From Streptomyces sp. NBC_01454 (GTDB lineage Bacteria > Actinomycetota > Actinomycetes > Streptomycetales > Streptomycetaceae), in contig NZ_CP109460.1 of assembly GCF_036227565.1 (NCBI RefSeq), positions 8,296,502-8,360,501 of the forward strand: a stretch of 64,000 nucleotides of DNA, in the 5' to 3' direction. Both the position numbers and the translations under genes were made by a program. The notes beneath the pieces are model-generated. The model did no database searches, had not been told where the DNA came from, and worked only from the letters and a program-made list of their open reading frames with translations. Of the stretch, positions 29,155 to 38,821 are shown one piece after another. Numbering within the stretch: the stretch's first letter is position 1; each line of letters opens with the position of its first letter.

Positions 29155-29394
29155 ATGGCGCGCTGGGACGACTACACGACAGGAGAGCGCATCAAGCTCC
29201 TGCGCGGCCGGGAGATCCGGCAGGCGGACTTGGACCACGTAACAAAGCCCTACTGGTTGTCCGAGCACCCGCACCGCTCCAGCTGGCTCTGCTGCCCCGC
29301 AACCGTCCGTTTGTTGCCAGTCACCGCTCAGCCAGTGTTCACACGGGGTTGGCGTCGGCTGGCTTACGTGAACGGCCCCAGTACCCATGCCTAA
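29155..29394 (+). pseudogene. Truncated XRE-type regulator N-terminus
   Basis: The ATG at 29155 follows AAGGAG, and MARWDDYTTGERIKLLRGRE then IRQADL looks like the first helices of an XRE-family helix-turn-helix protein. After about 28 residues the sequence departs from the family and ends at 79 residues, so only the start of the domain survives. Confidence 0.55.
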
Positions 29395-29420
29395 CTACCT
29401 GTTCCTCGTGAGGAGCATCC

Positions 29421-31502
29421 ATGGCCCCCGATCCGACCACCCCGACGCCCGAGTCCGAGTTCGGTGACAGACACGAGACGACGACCGGCGCCACCCGCCG
29501 TCGGTTCCTCCAGGGCGCGGGAGTCGCCGCCGGGACGCTGGTGCTCGGCGCGACCGCCGGGGCGGGCGGCGCGGACGCCGCTGCGAAGCCCGGGTACGTC
29601 TTGCCAAAGGGCTTCAAGGGCGACATATCTGACCTGAAGCATGTCGTGATCCTGATGCAGGAGAACCGGTCCCTCGACCACTACTTCGGCACGTTCCCCG
29701 GCATACGCGGCTTTCACGACAAGCAGGCGCTGCGGTTCCAGGACGGCACCACCGTCTTCCAGCAGAAGGACAGCAACGGCAACATCGTCACCCCGCAGGT
29801 CGACGACGGAGCCTGGGGCAACGACCACGGAGCCTGGGGCGACGTCGACCACCGCAAGTGGGACCTGTGGGTGCAGCACAGCGGCGCCAGCTGCATGAAC
29901 TACCACAGCGACGCCTACATGGGCTTCTACCATTCGGTCGCCGCCCAGTACACCATCGCTGACCAGAACTTCTGCTCTGAGTTCGGGCCGACCGATCCCA
30001 ACCGGAAGTACCTGTGGAGCGGTACCGCCAACAGCGAGACGGGCAATGCCGATGAGTCCAACTACTCCCGTCGCTGGATCACGGTAGCCGAGCAACTCCA
30101 GCAGACCGGCATCGACTGGCGGCTCTACTCCGACAACAGCGGCAACGGGCGACAGGGTTACGTCAGCACCTGGGTCGGCGACTACGGCGACAACGAGCTG
30201 AAGTACTTCAAGGGGTTCGACCCGGAGGGACTGAGCGCCGACGACCCGAAGCTGCAGCCCGGCACCGGGCTGATCTGGCGCGGCAACGCCACGTACTACT
30301 CCGGCATGACCTCGCCGAACGACGACTCCGACGAGAACCTCGACGCGGTCCTCAAAGACCTCCATGGCGCCTGCCAGCCGGGCGCGGAACACCCGCTGCC
30401 GGCCGTTTCCTGGATCGTGGCGCCGTACGGCTGGTCCGAGCACCCGGACGCGGACAGCCTGCACGGCGAGCGCTACGTCAAGAGGGTGCTCGACATCCTC
30501 CAGAGCAACCCCGATATCTGGAACCACACCCTCTTCATCCTCAACTACGACGAGAACGACGGGAAGTTCGACCACGTGCTGCCGCCGTGGCCTGAGCCGG
30601 GCACGGCGCGTGAGTACGCCGGCGACTACCCGCTCGGCCTCGGTGCGCGGGTGCCGATGCTGCTGGTCTCACCGTGGACCCGCGGCGGGTACGTCGCCTC
30701 GGAGGTCTTCGACCACACCTCGACGATCAAGTTCCTCGAGAACTGGGCGGCCCACCTCGGCAAGCCGTTCCGTTGCCCCAACGTCAGCGACTGGCGGCGC
30801 TCGATCGCGGGCGACCTGACCAGCGCGATCGACTTCGCCCACCCGCAACCGGGGCCCGCCACCTTCCCGGACCCGCTCGCCGAGCAGCCGGTGTCTATCG
30901 CCGCCGACCACATGAAGCCGCGCCCGCTGAGCTTCCATCCGCACGCGACGATCTCGGAAGACCGCGCGGCGGGGACGGTCACCGCCACGATGACCCTGAC
31001 CGGCGGCGCGACGGACAAGGCCTTGTGCTTCCAGGTCTTCCCCGATAAGTACCGGGCGTTCTCCAGCACGCCGTTCACCGTCACCGCGCGCAAGCCGCGC
31101 AAGTACACCTGGGGCACCAAGGCCACCGACGGCAAGTACGCGTTCTCGATCTACTCCAACGACGGCTTTGTGCGCTCCTTCGCCGGACAGGTCGCGCCCG
31201 CTGGAAAGACAGACGGTGGCCTTCCGCGCGTGGAGGTCGCCCTGCTGAAGGGCGCGGGGACCGATCAGGAGGCTCAGGTGAAGCTCACGCTGCGCAACGG
31301 CGGCACCAAGCCGGTGCGCTACACACTCACCGCCAACGACTTCCTCGGCAGCACCCGGAACGTCACGGTGGACGGCGGCATGACGAACGTCGTCATGTGG
31401 CCGACCCAGCAGGGCTACTACGACGTGGTCATCACCGTCGACACCGACACCACCTGGATGCAGCGGTACGCCGGCCGGATCGCCACGACTGAAGAGGGCT
31501 GA
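29421..31502 (+). CDS. Tat-exported phospholipase C (phosphoesterase family)
   Basis: 693 residues. A twin-arginine signal (ATRRRFLQGAG, residues ~25-35) directs folded export. The phosphoesterase domain starts LKHVVILMQENRSLDHYFGT, the motif of bacterial non-haemolytic phospholipases C, with NYHSDAYMGFYHSVAAQYTI, YDENDGKFDHVLPP and DHTSTIKFLENW giving the metal and substrate residues. Two C-terminal Ig-like DUF756 domains follow (one beginning FHPHATISEDRAAG). Likely role: release of phosphate and diacylglycerol from phospholipids outside the cell. Length and motifs are intact. It stands alone. Confidence 0.94.
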   Translation: MAPDPTTPTPESEFGDRHETTTGATRRRFLQGAGVAAGTLVLGATAGAGGADAAAKPGYVLPKGFKGDISDLKHVVILMQENRSLDHYFGTFPGIRGFHDKQALRFQDGTTVFQQKDSNGNIVTPQVDDGAWGNDHGAWGDVDHRKWDLWVQHSGASCMNYHSDAYMGFYHSVAAQYTIADQNFCSEFGPTDPNRKYLWSGTANSETGNADESNYSRRWITVAEQLQQTGIDWRLYSDNSGNGRQGYVSTWVGDYGDNELKYFKGFDPEGLSADDPKLQPGTGLIWRGNATYYSGMTSPNDDSDENLDAVLKDLHGACQPGAEHPLPAVSWIVAPYGWSEHPDADSLHGERYVKRVLDILQSNPDIWNHTLFILNYDENDGKFDHVLPPWPEPGTAREYAGDYPLGLGARVPMLLVSPWTRGGYVASEVFDHTSTIKFLENWAAHLGKPFRCPNVSDWRRSIAGDLTSAIDFAHPQPGPATFPDPLAEQPVSIAADHMKPRPLSFHPHATISEDRAAGTVTATMTLTGGATDKALCFQVFPDKYRAFSSTPFTVTARKPRKYTWGTKATDGKYAFSIYSNDGFVRSFAGQVAPAGKTDGGLPRVEVALLKGAGTDQEAQVKLTLRNGGTKPVRYTLTANDFLGSTRNVTVDGGMTNVVMWPTQQGYYDVVITVDTDTTWMQRYAGRIATTEEG

Positions 31503-32028
31503 TCGGCCAGGACATCCGCTGCGCGCTGCCGTCCTGGCCGCCGACAACCTTGCCCGCCTTGGGTGGGCTCATCCCTTTGTTTTATGGATGCGCAGTGGTG
31601 ACGCCGTAAGGCGAACAGGAAGCCCCGTCAGTGATGCAGCGACCACCGCGCCGGTAGTTCGCACCGGGGAAGTTACGTGCCCCTCGCGTGCCCGATCGGG
31701 TGGGAACCACGGGGAGTGGCGGACAATCACGGACACCGGGAACAGGAGCGGTCTCCGACCAAGAGTGCTGGTCGGAGACCGTTCACCTGCGGAGGGTGTG
31801 GGATTTAGACCGTGTCCTATGTGGTGAGGAGGCATCCGGCCACGGAACCTCCGCAAAACCCATGGGCGAACCACGGCGACCACTGCTAATCTCCCGGACG
31901 CCGTGCGAGACAACGAGGAGGTGGTACCCGTGAACGCAGTATCGACATGGGTGCTCCCCTCCGGGGTCACGGTCGGACGGTAGGTCGTCCGGGAGCGCCG
32001 TTCAAGAGCACTCCCGAAAGGCACGACC
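31503..32028. other. Intergenic stretch with one terminator hairpin
   Basis: No gene is supported in 525 bases between the phospholipase and the hydrolase. A 12-bp perfect hairpin lies at 31750-31780. Confidence 0.5.
31750..31780 (+). terminator. Hairpin, 12-bp perfect stem
   Basis: GGTCTCCGACCA pairs with TGGTCGGAGACC around a 7-base loop, 248 bases after the phospholipase stop. Confidence 0.6.
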
Positions 32029-32750
32029 ATGCGATTCACTTCTGAACAGCGCCTCGACGACGGCGTCCTCGAACGCGAATTCACCCTCGGCGAGATCCCC
32101 GGCACCCTGTGGACGCCTGAATCCGCCGCACCGGCTCCGCTGATCCTGATGGCCCACAACAACGGCCTGCCCAAGGGGGAATCCCGGCTGGTGGCACGGG
32201 CCCAGCAGTCCGCGGCGTACGGCTACGCGGTGGCCGCTATCGATGCCCCCGGGTGCGGTGACCGGCCCCGTTCCGCCGCCGATGAGCAGGCTCGCGCCGA
32301 CCTCCGCCGGGCGATGGCGGCCGGCGAGCCGGTCGACGAGATCTTCGAGTCCTTCATCGTCCCGCTGGTCGAAAAGGCGGTCCCGGAATGGCGGACCACC
32401 CTGGACGCCTCCTTTTGCTGCCCGAGATCGCCGGCCCGGTCGGGTACTCGGGATGGACCGCCGTCGGCATTCGGCTGGCGGTGGTCGAACCGCGCATCAC
32501 GGCCGCCGGTTTCTTCGCCGGGGGTTACGTGCCCCGCGCCCAGCGCGAGGAGGCCCGGCAGGTCACCATTCCGCTGCTGTTCCTGCTGCAGTGGGACGAC
32601 GAAGGGAACCCCCGGCAGCGGGCCCTGGACCTGTTCGCTGCCTTCGGCAGCAAGGAGAAGACGCTGCACGCCAATCTGGGCGGGCACGTCGGCACCCCGT
32701 GGTTCGAGGTGGAGGACGGGGACCGGTTCTTCCGCCGGCACTTGAAGTGA
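32029..32750 (+). pseudogene. Alpha/beta hydrolase (dienelactone-hydrolase-like), frameshifted
   Basis: The ATG at 32029 follows GAAAGG. The first frame gives GEIPGTLWTPESAAPAPLIL, MAHNNGLPKGESRLV and YGYAVAAIDAPGCGDRP, and breaks near 32415 in GCCTCCTTTTGC. The second frame supplies LLLLPEIAGPVGYSGWTAVG, FFAGGYVP, PLLFLLQWDDEGNPRQRAL and HVGTPW to 32750. With one base restored it is a normal ~240-residue hydrolase, although the nucleophile motif reads GYSGWT. Mutation or sequencing error cannot be separated here. Confidence 0.8.
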
Positions 32751-32778
32751 GGCCGGGCCATCAGGCCGGCAGCAGACT

Positions 32779-33033
32779 CTAGTGACCTGAGTCAGAGATT
32801 CGTCGGCAGTAAGCGGCGACTTTGTCGAGGATCTCGTCGGCGGTCTTCGTCCAGATGAATGGTTGTGGGTGGTCGTTCCAGCCGGCGAGCCAGGTGCGGA
32901 TGTCGCGTTCGAGGGCCTGGACGGAGCGGTGGACGCCGCGCCTGAGTTTCTTCTGCGTGAGTTCGGCAAACCATCGCTCCACCAGGTTCAGCCAGGACGA
33001 CTCGTCGGTGTGAAGTGCAGGTGGAAGCGGGGA
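32779..33033 (-). mobile_element. IS630-family transposase C-terminal remnant
   Basis: Minus-strand frame: HTDESSWLNLVERWFAELTQ, then SVQALERDIRTWLAGWND and PFIWTKTADEILDKV, the conserved end of IS630 DDE transposases. It is cut at 33033/33034 by the left end of the IS3 element. Confidence 0.85.
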
Positions 33034-33100
33034 TGAAGCTTCCCCTTGTGACTGGACACCTGGAGACTGGGACATGAGGTTCCAGAGGAAGTAGTGCCAG

Positions 33101-33368
33101 GTGGGTAGTCAGTACTCCAAGCGGTATTCGGAGGAGTTCAAGCGGGACGCGATCGCGTTGGCCCGCTCCTCCGACAAGACGATCACGGAGGTCGCGCGGG
33201 ATCTGGGGGTGAGTCCGGAGAGTCTGCGTGGCTGGGTCAAGCGTGACCGGATCGACCGCGGCGGGGGCACGTCGGGCGAGCTGACCAGCGCTGAGCGCGA
33301 GGAGCTGAAGCGGCTGCGCAGGCAGAGCGCCGAACAGCAGAAGACGATCGAGATCCTGAAAAAAGCGG
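33101..33368 (+). pseudogene. IS3 OrfA, interrupted
   Basis: Helix-turn-helix orfA: MGSQYSKRYSEEFKRDAIAL, ITEVARDLGVSPESLRGWVK, then a leucine-zipper-like EREELKRLRRQSAEQQKTIE. It breaks at ILKKA where the IS30 element enters. Joining 33368 to 34578 restores ILKKAAFFAKDSDR and a stop, which overlaps the orfB start as in working IS3 elements. Confidence 0.88.
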
Positions 33369-34573
33369 TCTTAGATTCAACCGGTCAAGGCAACACTCTC
33401 GGCCGGGGTGCGGAATCCCAGGCACTTGCGGGGGCGGTTGTTGAGTTTTGCCGCGATGGCATCAAGGTCGCCCTGGCTGAACGTCGAGAGGTTCGTCCCT
33501 TTGGGCAGGTACTGCCGGAGCAGCTTGTTGGTGTTCTCGTTGGTGCCCCGCTGCCAGGGGCTGCGTGGGGCTGCGAAGAACACGTCGACGCCGGTGTCGG
33601 TGCTGAGACGCTTATGGGCTGCCAGTTCCATGCCGCGATCCCAGGTCAGCGTGCCTCGTAGTCGGGAGTCCATGCGCGTGTATGTCTCGGCTAGAGCTGG
33701 AACGACAACGTTGGTGTGGCGGCTGGCGAGTTTCACGACCGTGAGGAACCGCGTCTTTCGGTCGACCAGGGTGGCGACCTGGCTGTTGTTCGAGCCGATC
33801 ACCAGATCGCCTTCCAGATGTCCGGGCTCGCTGCGGTCCTCCGCGGCCTGGGGGCGCTCCTCGATCGGCCGGGCATCGGTGATCTGCGAGCGCCATTGTC
33901 CCTTCACCGTGTGTCGCTTGTTCTTCCGGATCGGGCGGCCGGTGCGAAGGCGTTTGCAGACCTCGCGGGGGATCACTTTCCACCGGGTGGTGTAGACCGA
34001 CCGGTAGATCGTCTCGTGGCTGATCTCCATCGCCGGGTCATTGCCGTGATAGCGACGAAGGTGGCCGACTATCTGCTCGGGTGACCACTCCTCGCAGAGC
34101 AGGGTCAGCACCTTCTGCCTGAGCGCCGGTCTGGTGGCGAGCAGGCACCGTTTCGGGCGCCTGGCGCGGTCAAGTGCCCGTTCCTGCGCAGCGATTGCCC
34201 GGTAGACGTCGCGTCCGCCGTTGTTGCCGACTTCACGGCTGATCGTCGACACCGCACGCCCCAGCAGGCTGGCGATCGCCCGGTAGGAATGGCCGGCACA
34301 AAGCCCGCGCGAGATCTCTTCCCGCTCGCCCAAGGTCAGGCTTCCAGCGCGCGCCTTGCGAGGCGCGGGAGCGATTCCTCCGTGATGCTTGAGGACGGTG
34401 AACACCGAGCCGGGCGGTTTGCCGATCTGTCTCGAGATGACGCTGATCGACTCCCCGGACCTCCACCGCCGCCACAGGTCGGCCTTCGTCTCGTCCGACA
34501 TCCCCGGCCGACCCAATCTCGCCACGTATACCGTCCTCAACCAGCACTGTTGCTCTGACCGGTTGAATCTAAG
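33369..34573 (-). mobile_element. IS30-family insertion sequence
   Basis: About 1205 bp with ~26-bp inverted repeats (CTTAGATTCAACCGGTCA inward from both ends, then two mismatches). GCGG occurs on both sides (33365-33368 and 34574-34577) and looks like the target duplication; one extra T at the left end leaves the exact edge uncertain by a base. Confidence 0.85.
33377..34540 (-). CDS. IS30-family transposase
   Basis: 387 residues, intact. N-terminal helix-turn-helix motifs (SGESISVISRQIGKPPGSVF; AGHSYRAIASLLGRAVSTIS) are followed by a DDE catalytic core: GDLVIGSNNSQVATLVDR, TWDRGMELA and the Glu in GTNENTNKLLRQYLPKG. The frame opens at a TTG at 34540; a GTG at 34525 and an ATG at 34501 are alternatives. 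The lack of decay fits a recent insertion. Confidence 0.93.
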   Translation of the reverse strand: MRTVYVARLGRPGMSDETKADLWRRWRSGESISVISRQIGKPPGSVFTVLKHHGGIAPAPRKARAGSLTLGEREEISRGLCAGHSYRAIASLLGRAVSTISREVGNNGGRDVYRAIAAQERALDRARRPKRCLLATRPALRQKVLTLLCEEWSPEQIVGHLRRYHGNDPAMEISHETIYRSVYTTRWKVIPREVCKRLRTGRPIRKNKRHTVKGQWRSQITDARPIEERPQAAEDRSEPGHLEGDLVIGSNNSQVATLVDRKTRFLTVVKLASRHTNVVVPALAETYTRMDSRLRGTLTWDRGMELAAHKRLSTDTGVDVFFAAPRSPWQRGTNENTNKLLRQYLPKGTNLSTFSQGDLDAIAAKLNNRPRKCLGFRTPAESVALTG

Positions 34574-34602
34574 GCGGCCTTCTTCGCGAAGGACAGCGAT
34601 CG

Positions 34603-35496
34603 GTGAGCGAGTTCTACCAGTTCATCGCTGCGGAGAAGGCCGTCTACCCGGTGGCCCTGCTGTGCCGTGTCCTGGGCGTGGTCCGCTCCTCGTTCTACGC
34701 CTGGCTGGAGGCGGAGGATGCCCGGGAGGCCCGGACGCGGGCGGATGACGCGCTGGCCCACGAGATCACCGTGATCCACCTGGCCTCGAAGGGCGCCTAC
34801 GGTGTTCCGCGCGTGCACGCCGAGCTACGGCGGCTGGGCCGACCAGTCAACCGCAAGCGGGTGGAGCGGGTCATGCGCGAACGTCGGATCACTGGCGTCA
34901 CACGCCGAAGACGCCGCTCGCTGACCCGTCCCGACAAGCAGGCACGGCCCGCCCCGGACCTGATCGGCCGTGACTTCACCGCCGCCCGGCCCGGCACCCG
35001 GCTGGTTGGGGACATCACGTACCTGCCCACCCGTGAGGGCTGGTTGTATCTGGCCTGCTGGCTGGACCTGGCCACCCGCGAGGTCGTCGGTTACGCGATG
35101 GCGGACCACCACCGTGCCGCGCTGGTGGTCGACGCACTGCGGATGGCCCACGGCCGGGGCGGCCTGGAAGACGGCTGCATCACACACAGCGACCGCGGAA
35201 GCGAGTACACCTCAGCTGAATTCCGCGCAGAAGTACACACGTTGGGGCTTCGTGAGAGCACCGGCAGGACTGGCTCCTGCTTCGACAACGCCGCGGCGGA
35301 GAGCTTCTGGGCCGTGCTCAAGGAAGAGATCGGCACCCGGATCTGGCCCGACCGGGCGACCGCCCGCGCCGACGTGTTCACGTTCATTGAGACCTTCTAC
35401 AACCGGCGCCGCCTGCGCAAACACGCTGTGTTCGGGTACCTCACACCCCACGAGACGCGTCAGCGGTTCCGTAACGCCCAAACACTGGCAGCGTAG
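34603..35496 (+). CDS. IS3-family transposase OrfB
   Basis: 297 residues with the complete IS3 core: HTH-like region VLGVVRSSFYAWLEAED, then DDE residues in LVGDITYLPTREGWLYLACW, THSDRGSEYTS and NAAAESFWAVLKEEIGTR, and the end FYNRRRLRKHAVFGYLTP. The GTG at 34603 overlaps the orfA stop, the arrangement used for programmed frameshifting. Because orfA is split by IS30, the OrfAB fusion cannot now be made. Confidence 0.93.
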   Translation: MSEFYQFIAAEKAVYPVALLCRVLGVVRSSFYAWLEAEDAREARTRADDALAHEITVIHLASKGAYGVPRVHAELRRLGRPVNRKRVERVMRERRITGVTRRRRRSLTRPDKQARPAPDLIGRDFTAARPGTRLVGDITYLPTREGWLYLACWLDLATREVVGYAMADHHRAALVVDALRMAHGRGGLEDGCITHSDRGSEYTSAEFRAEVHTLGLRESTGRTGSCFDNAAAESFWAVLKEEIGTRIWPDRATARADVFTFIETFYNRRRLRKHAVFGYLTPHETRQRFRNAQTLAA

Positions 35497-35638
35497 AAGA
35501 AGAGTGTCCAGGATCACGGGGAAACTTCAATGACGCAGTTCCTGCTGTTCGGCGTCGGGCCAGGCTGGGTCTCCGAGCAGGTCGCCATGTCCTTGGTCAA
35601 GCCGAAGTTCCTGCGGTTCTCGCCGGACGGAGCCGCAG

Positions 35639-36325
35639 GTGAGGGCGGTGGCGCCAGGGTCGTCCACGGAACGGACCTTGGAGTTCGCCACGACCGACCC
35701 GGGCATCGAGTACTTCACACCAGAGCAAGTCGAGTTGATGATCCGGATGGCCCGGAACGCCCGTGACCGCTTCCTGATCATGCTGATGAGGGCCACCGGC
35801 ATGCGGATCGGTGAAACGCTGGGCATGCGGCGGGCCGATGTCCATCTCCTCGCCGACTCGTGTGATCTGGGATGCCACGTCAGTGGCCCCCACGTACATG
35901 TTCACCGACGGCGGGACAACGCCAACAACGCGCTGGCCAAGTCCCGGAAATCCCGAACGATCCCGGTGACCGCGGAGGTCGCCGGCTACTACCGGGACTA
36001 CCAGTGGGAACGCGAGGCCGACCCGGAGGCTGCCGACAGCGACATGGTGTTCGTGAACCTGTTCCGGGCACCGCTGGGGCGAGCGATGGGTTACCCGAAC
36101 GCGAAGCAGCTCTTCGACCGCCTGGCGAAGTGGGCCCAGATCGTGGCCCGGCCGCACATGCTCCGCCACACCGCCGCGACAGAGTGGGTCAGGGCCGGGG
36201 TTCCCCGGGACGTGGTCCAGGACCTGCTCGGACACGAGTGGCCCGGGTCGCTCAAGCCCTACTTGCACACCACCGACCGAGAACGGCGGGAGGCCGTCGA
36301 GCGAGTGGCGGCAGGTGTGCGATGA
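35639..36325 (+). CDS. Tyrosine recombinase, TnpA-like, N-terminally truncated
   Basis: 228 residues covering the catalytic domain only: Arg in RATGMRIGETLGM, HMLRHTAATEWV (HxxR), LLGHEWPGSLKPYLHTT with the nucleophile Tyr. The N-terminal core-binding domain of about 100 residues is missing, and the IS3 end lies only 110 bases upstream, so the insertion probably removed it. It overlaps the next gene by four bases (ATGA). With the next two genes it matches the trio of Tn554-like elements. Confidence 0.85.
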   Translation: MRAVAPGSSTERTLEFATTDPGIEYFTPEQVELMIRMARNARDRFLIMLMRATGMRIGETLGMRRADVHLLADSCDLGCHVSGPHVHVHRRRDNANNALAKSRKSRTIPVTAEVAGYYRDYQWEREADPEAADSDMVFVNLFRAPLGRAMGYPNAKQLFDRLAKWAQIVARPHMLRHTAATEWVRAGVPRDVVQDLLGHEWPGSLKPYLHTTDRERREAVERVAAGVR

Positions 36326-38820
36326 GGGCGCCTCTCGTTCCAGTCCAGCGGACGGTCACGCCGTTGGGTGTCGACTGGGCAGGCTGGCAGAACTGGCTCG
36401 GCGATCACGTCGACCCGGCCTGGCGGCCGGGCGAATGGAACCAGGACTGCTGGCTGTTCACGGGAGATGTGGACAGCCCCCGCACAGCGGCGGTGGGATG
36501 CCGAACCCCCCGTTGTCGAGCCATCCTCGCCTCCCAAGGCCGTTGCCGCAGCTGCACCCGCGGCCAAGAGCTGAGCTGTGTGCCCTGGGAGGAGTTCGAT
36601 GCTCAATTCGTTCCGTCGGATCGGCCACGCGGCAACGACCCGGCTCTGTGTGAGGTTGTCCGCGGCTCGGTGAGATGCGGCCGGGTGGGTATCGTCGTGA
36701 AGCTCTGCCAAAGCCACGTCAGCAGCTGGCGGCGGCATTGCCGCCTGAAGGGCCGGCGGCTCCCGATTGGTGAGTGGGTCGACATGTTCGGCATCAAGCC
36801 GTTCCCACAGCCTCCTGAGTGCTCGGTCGGTGGATGCCGGAACCGGTGCATCAGCGAAAAGAGCCCGATCTGCACCTATCACCAGCGTCGTTGGCTTGCG
36901 GCTGGCCACAGGGGGACCGCGAACACCCCAGCCCTTCGCCGCTGGGTAGCGGAACAGCCTCCCGTGCTGACCGCGGCGGAGTTCTCTCTCGTCCAGTTGC
37001 TGCCACCGCTTCGGCTGGAACTCGCCTACGGAATCCAGCAGCGAGATGTGCTGGGGTCGACCATGCAACCGTTCGCGATGCGGGCGATTGTCAGTGGGGC
37101 ATTGGCCACCGGGACGAGCCTGCTGCTGGCGGCCGACATGCTGCAGAGAAGGATGCGGACCACCAATGAGAAGTCGGTCCTGCGCCAGCTGATCTGGTCG
37201 GTCCACCAGGGCTACATCGCCTTCAGCGGGCACGATCTGCGGGGCGAGGATCACTTCGACCTGCGGGCGGCAGGGTTGAAGGGCGCCACCCGTTCGGGCC
37301 GACGCGAGCAATTCGGCAGCGTCGATCTGACGGTCATCCCCCAGCCGTGGTTGCGGCGGATCCTCAGGCGCCGGGCCGAGGCCGAGAAGCCCACCGGCCC
37401 GGCGTTCAGAAGATGGTTGAGGTCCTGCGTTATCGCGGGTCAGGGCATGAACCGGCTTCCTGGCGGAGGCATCGACACCGCCGCGTTGGACTTCGCGCAC
37501 ATGCAGGCTGCGTTCGACGAGATCGCCGCCGCCGTCGACCAGGACGGACGTCTCTACGGCGCTGGCTATCGCTGTGATCTTTGGACCGCGCTCAGCCAGA
37601 CGATCGACTTCGGGCGCCTGGCCGGCCTGCTCGATGCCCCCGGCTCGTTCATCCGCCGCTCCTCCCAGCGCATCCCGGACGAGGACACCAACGAGGACGA
37701 GCTCGGCAAAGCAATTCCCGAGCACGTCATCCGCCAACTCGATGCCCAGCTCGCCTCACTCGGCACAGGCGTCACCTACGGGGCAATGGGCCCCGAACGC
37801 GTCAAAGCCATGTTCCAGACCGCTTACGTCGTCCTCCGAGACTCCGGCCGCCGCCCTTTGGAAGTCGTCTCCTTGCCCCGCAACTGCCTTGAACGCGAAC
37901 GCGACGAAGTGTCCTTGATCTGGAACAACCACAAAGGCCGCCGCATGCGGAGGCGTCTGCCCATCACCTCATCCACGGTCGCGGCGATCGAGACATGGCA
38001 GGCCCTTCGCGACACCTTGCCCGACGCCCCGAGCGTCAGTGAGCCCTACCTGTTCCCGGCGATCACCTCCGCCGGAGGATCGGACCACCTGATGAGCAAC
38101 AACTTCGGTGTCGGCATGCGAACGTGGGTGGACAACCTGGACACCTTGGACAGCGACGCCATGGACGCCGAAGGCAACGTGATCCCCTTCGACCGGTCCC
38201 TGATCTATCCTTACGCGTTCCGGCACTCCTTCGCCCAGCGGCATGCCGACGCCGGTACCCCGATCGACGTGCTCCGAGACCTCATGGACCACGACGATCC
38301 AAAAACGACCATGGGTTACTACCGGGTCTCTCTGGAACGCAAGCGCAAGGCGGTCAAAACACTGAGCCTGATGGTCGCCGACCGGCACGGGACAGCGATC
38401 CCTTGTTCGTCGACTGCCTATGAACAGCGGTCGGTGGCCGTTCCGTTCGGCGGCTGCACCGAACCGACCAACGTCAAGGCCGGCGGACACGCGTGCCCGA
38501 TCCGCTTCCAGTGCTCAGGCTGCGGCTTCTACCGTCCCGACCCGTCCTACCTGACCGCGATCGAGGACCACGCCAACAGTCTGCGGGCCGACCGCGAGAA
38601 GGCACGGGCGATGGACGCAGCCGGCTTCGTCATCGACAACCTCACCGCCCAGATCACCTCTTACGAAGACGTCGCGGCGAAGATGCGCGAACGGATGGCA
38701 GCCCTACCGGAGGGCGAACAGACCGAATTGGAACAGGCCGCCGCAATCCTTCGCCGAGTCCGGGCCGGCGGCGACCGCAAACTCCTCCCCTTCACCGTCG
38801 TCTCCAAGGACGGAACCTGA
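36322..38820 (+). CDS. Large tyrosine recombinase, TnpB-like (Tn554-type)
   Basis: 832 residues. The N-terminal third has many Cys/His pairs (GCRTPRCRAILASQGRCRSC, CSVGGCRNRC, CTYHQRRW) that look like zinc knuckles. The C-terminal catalytic domain has Arg in RDSGRRPLEVVSLPRN, FRHSFAQRHADAG (HxxR), LMDHDDPKTTMGYYRVS with His and Tyr, followed by a Cys-rich tail (CPIRFQCSGCGFYRPDP). This is the layout of the second recombinase of Tn554-like elements, which integrate at fixed sites. It is fully open and may still be active, but its partner is truncated. Confidence 0.88.
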   Translation: MRAPLVPVQRTVTPLGVDWAGWQNWLGDHVDPAWRPGEWNQDCWLFTGDVDSPRTAAVGCRTPRCRAILASQGRCRSCTRGQELSCVPWEEFDAQFVPSDRPRGNDPALCEVVRGSVRCGRVGIVVKLCQSHVSSWRRHCRLKGRRLPIGEWVDMFGIKPFPQPPECSVGGCRNRCISEKSPICTYHQRRWLAAGHRGTANTPALRRWVAEQPPVLTAAEFSLVQLLPPLRLELAYGIQQRDVLGSTMQPFAMRAIVSGALATGTSLLLAADMLQRRMRTTNEKSVLRQLIWSVHQGYIAFSGHDLRGEDHFDLRAAGLKGATRSGRREQFGSVDLTVIPQPWLRRILRRRAEAEKPTGPAFRRWLRSCVIAGQGMNRLPGGGIDTAALDFAHMQAAFDEIAAAVDQDGRLYGAGYRCDLWTALSQTIDFGRLAGLLDAPGSFIRRSSQRIPDEDTNEDELGKAIPEHVIRQLDAQLASLGTGVTYGAMGPERVKAMFQTAYVVLRDSGRRPLEVVSLPRNCLERERDEVSLIWNNHKGRRMRRRLPITSSTVAAIETWQALRDTLPDAPSVSEPYLFPAITSAGGSDHLMSNNFGVGMRTWVDNLDTLDSDAMDAEGNVIPFDRSLIYPYAFRHSFAQRHADAGTPIDVLRDLMDHDDPKTTMGYYRVSLERKRKAVKTLSLMVADRHGTAIPCSSTAYEQRSVAVPFGGCTEPTNVKAGGHACPIRFQCSGCGFYRPDPSYLTAIEDHANSLRADREKARAMDAAGFVIDNLTAQITSYEDVAAKMRERMAALPEGEQTELEQAAAILRRVRAGGDRKLLPFTVVSKDGT

Positions 38821-38821
38821 G

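Larger units (their letters stand above)
33034..35529 (+). mobile_element. IS3-family element, interrupted by an IS30-family insertion
   Basis: Terminal inverted repeats are recognisable: TGAAGCTTCCCC at 33034 and the complement of GGGGAAACTTCA ending at 35529, each followed inward by a CTGGACAC/GTGTCCAG match. OrfA and OrfB lie inside in the usual order. An IS30-family element splits orfA at 33369. No clear target duplication flanks the IS3 element. Confidence 0.85.

Noticed and set aside
31569..32174. A 201-codon minus-strand gene
   Set aside because: It crosses the terminator hairpin and the start of the hydrolase gene, and shows no domain or ribosome site.
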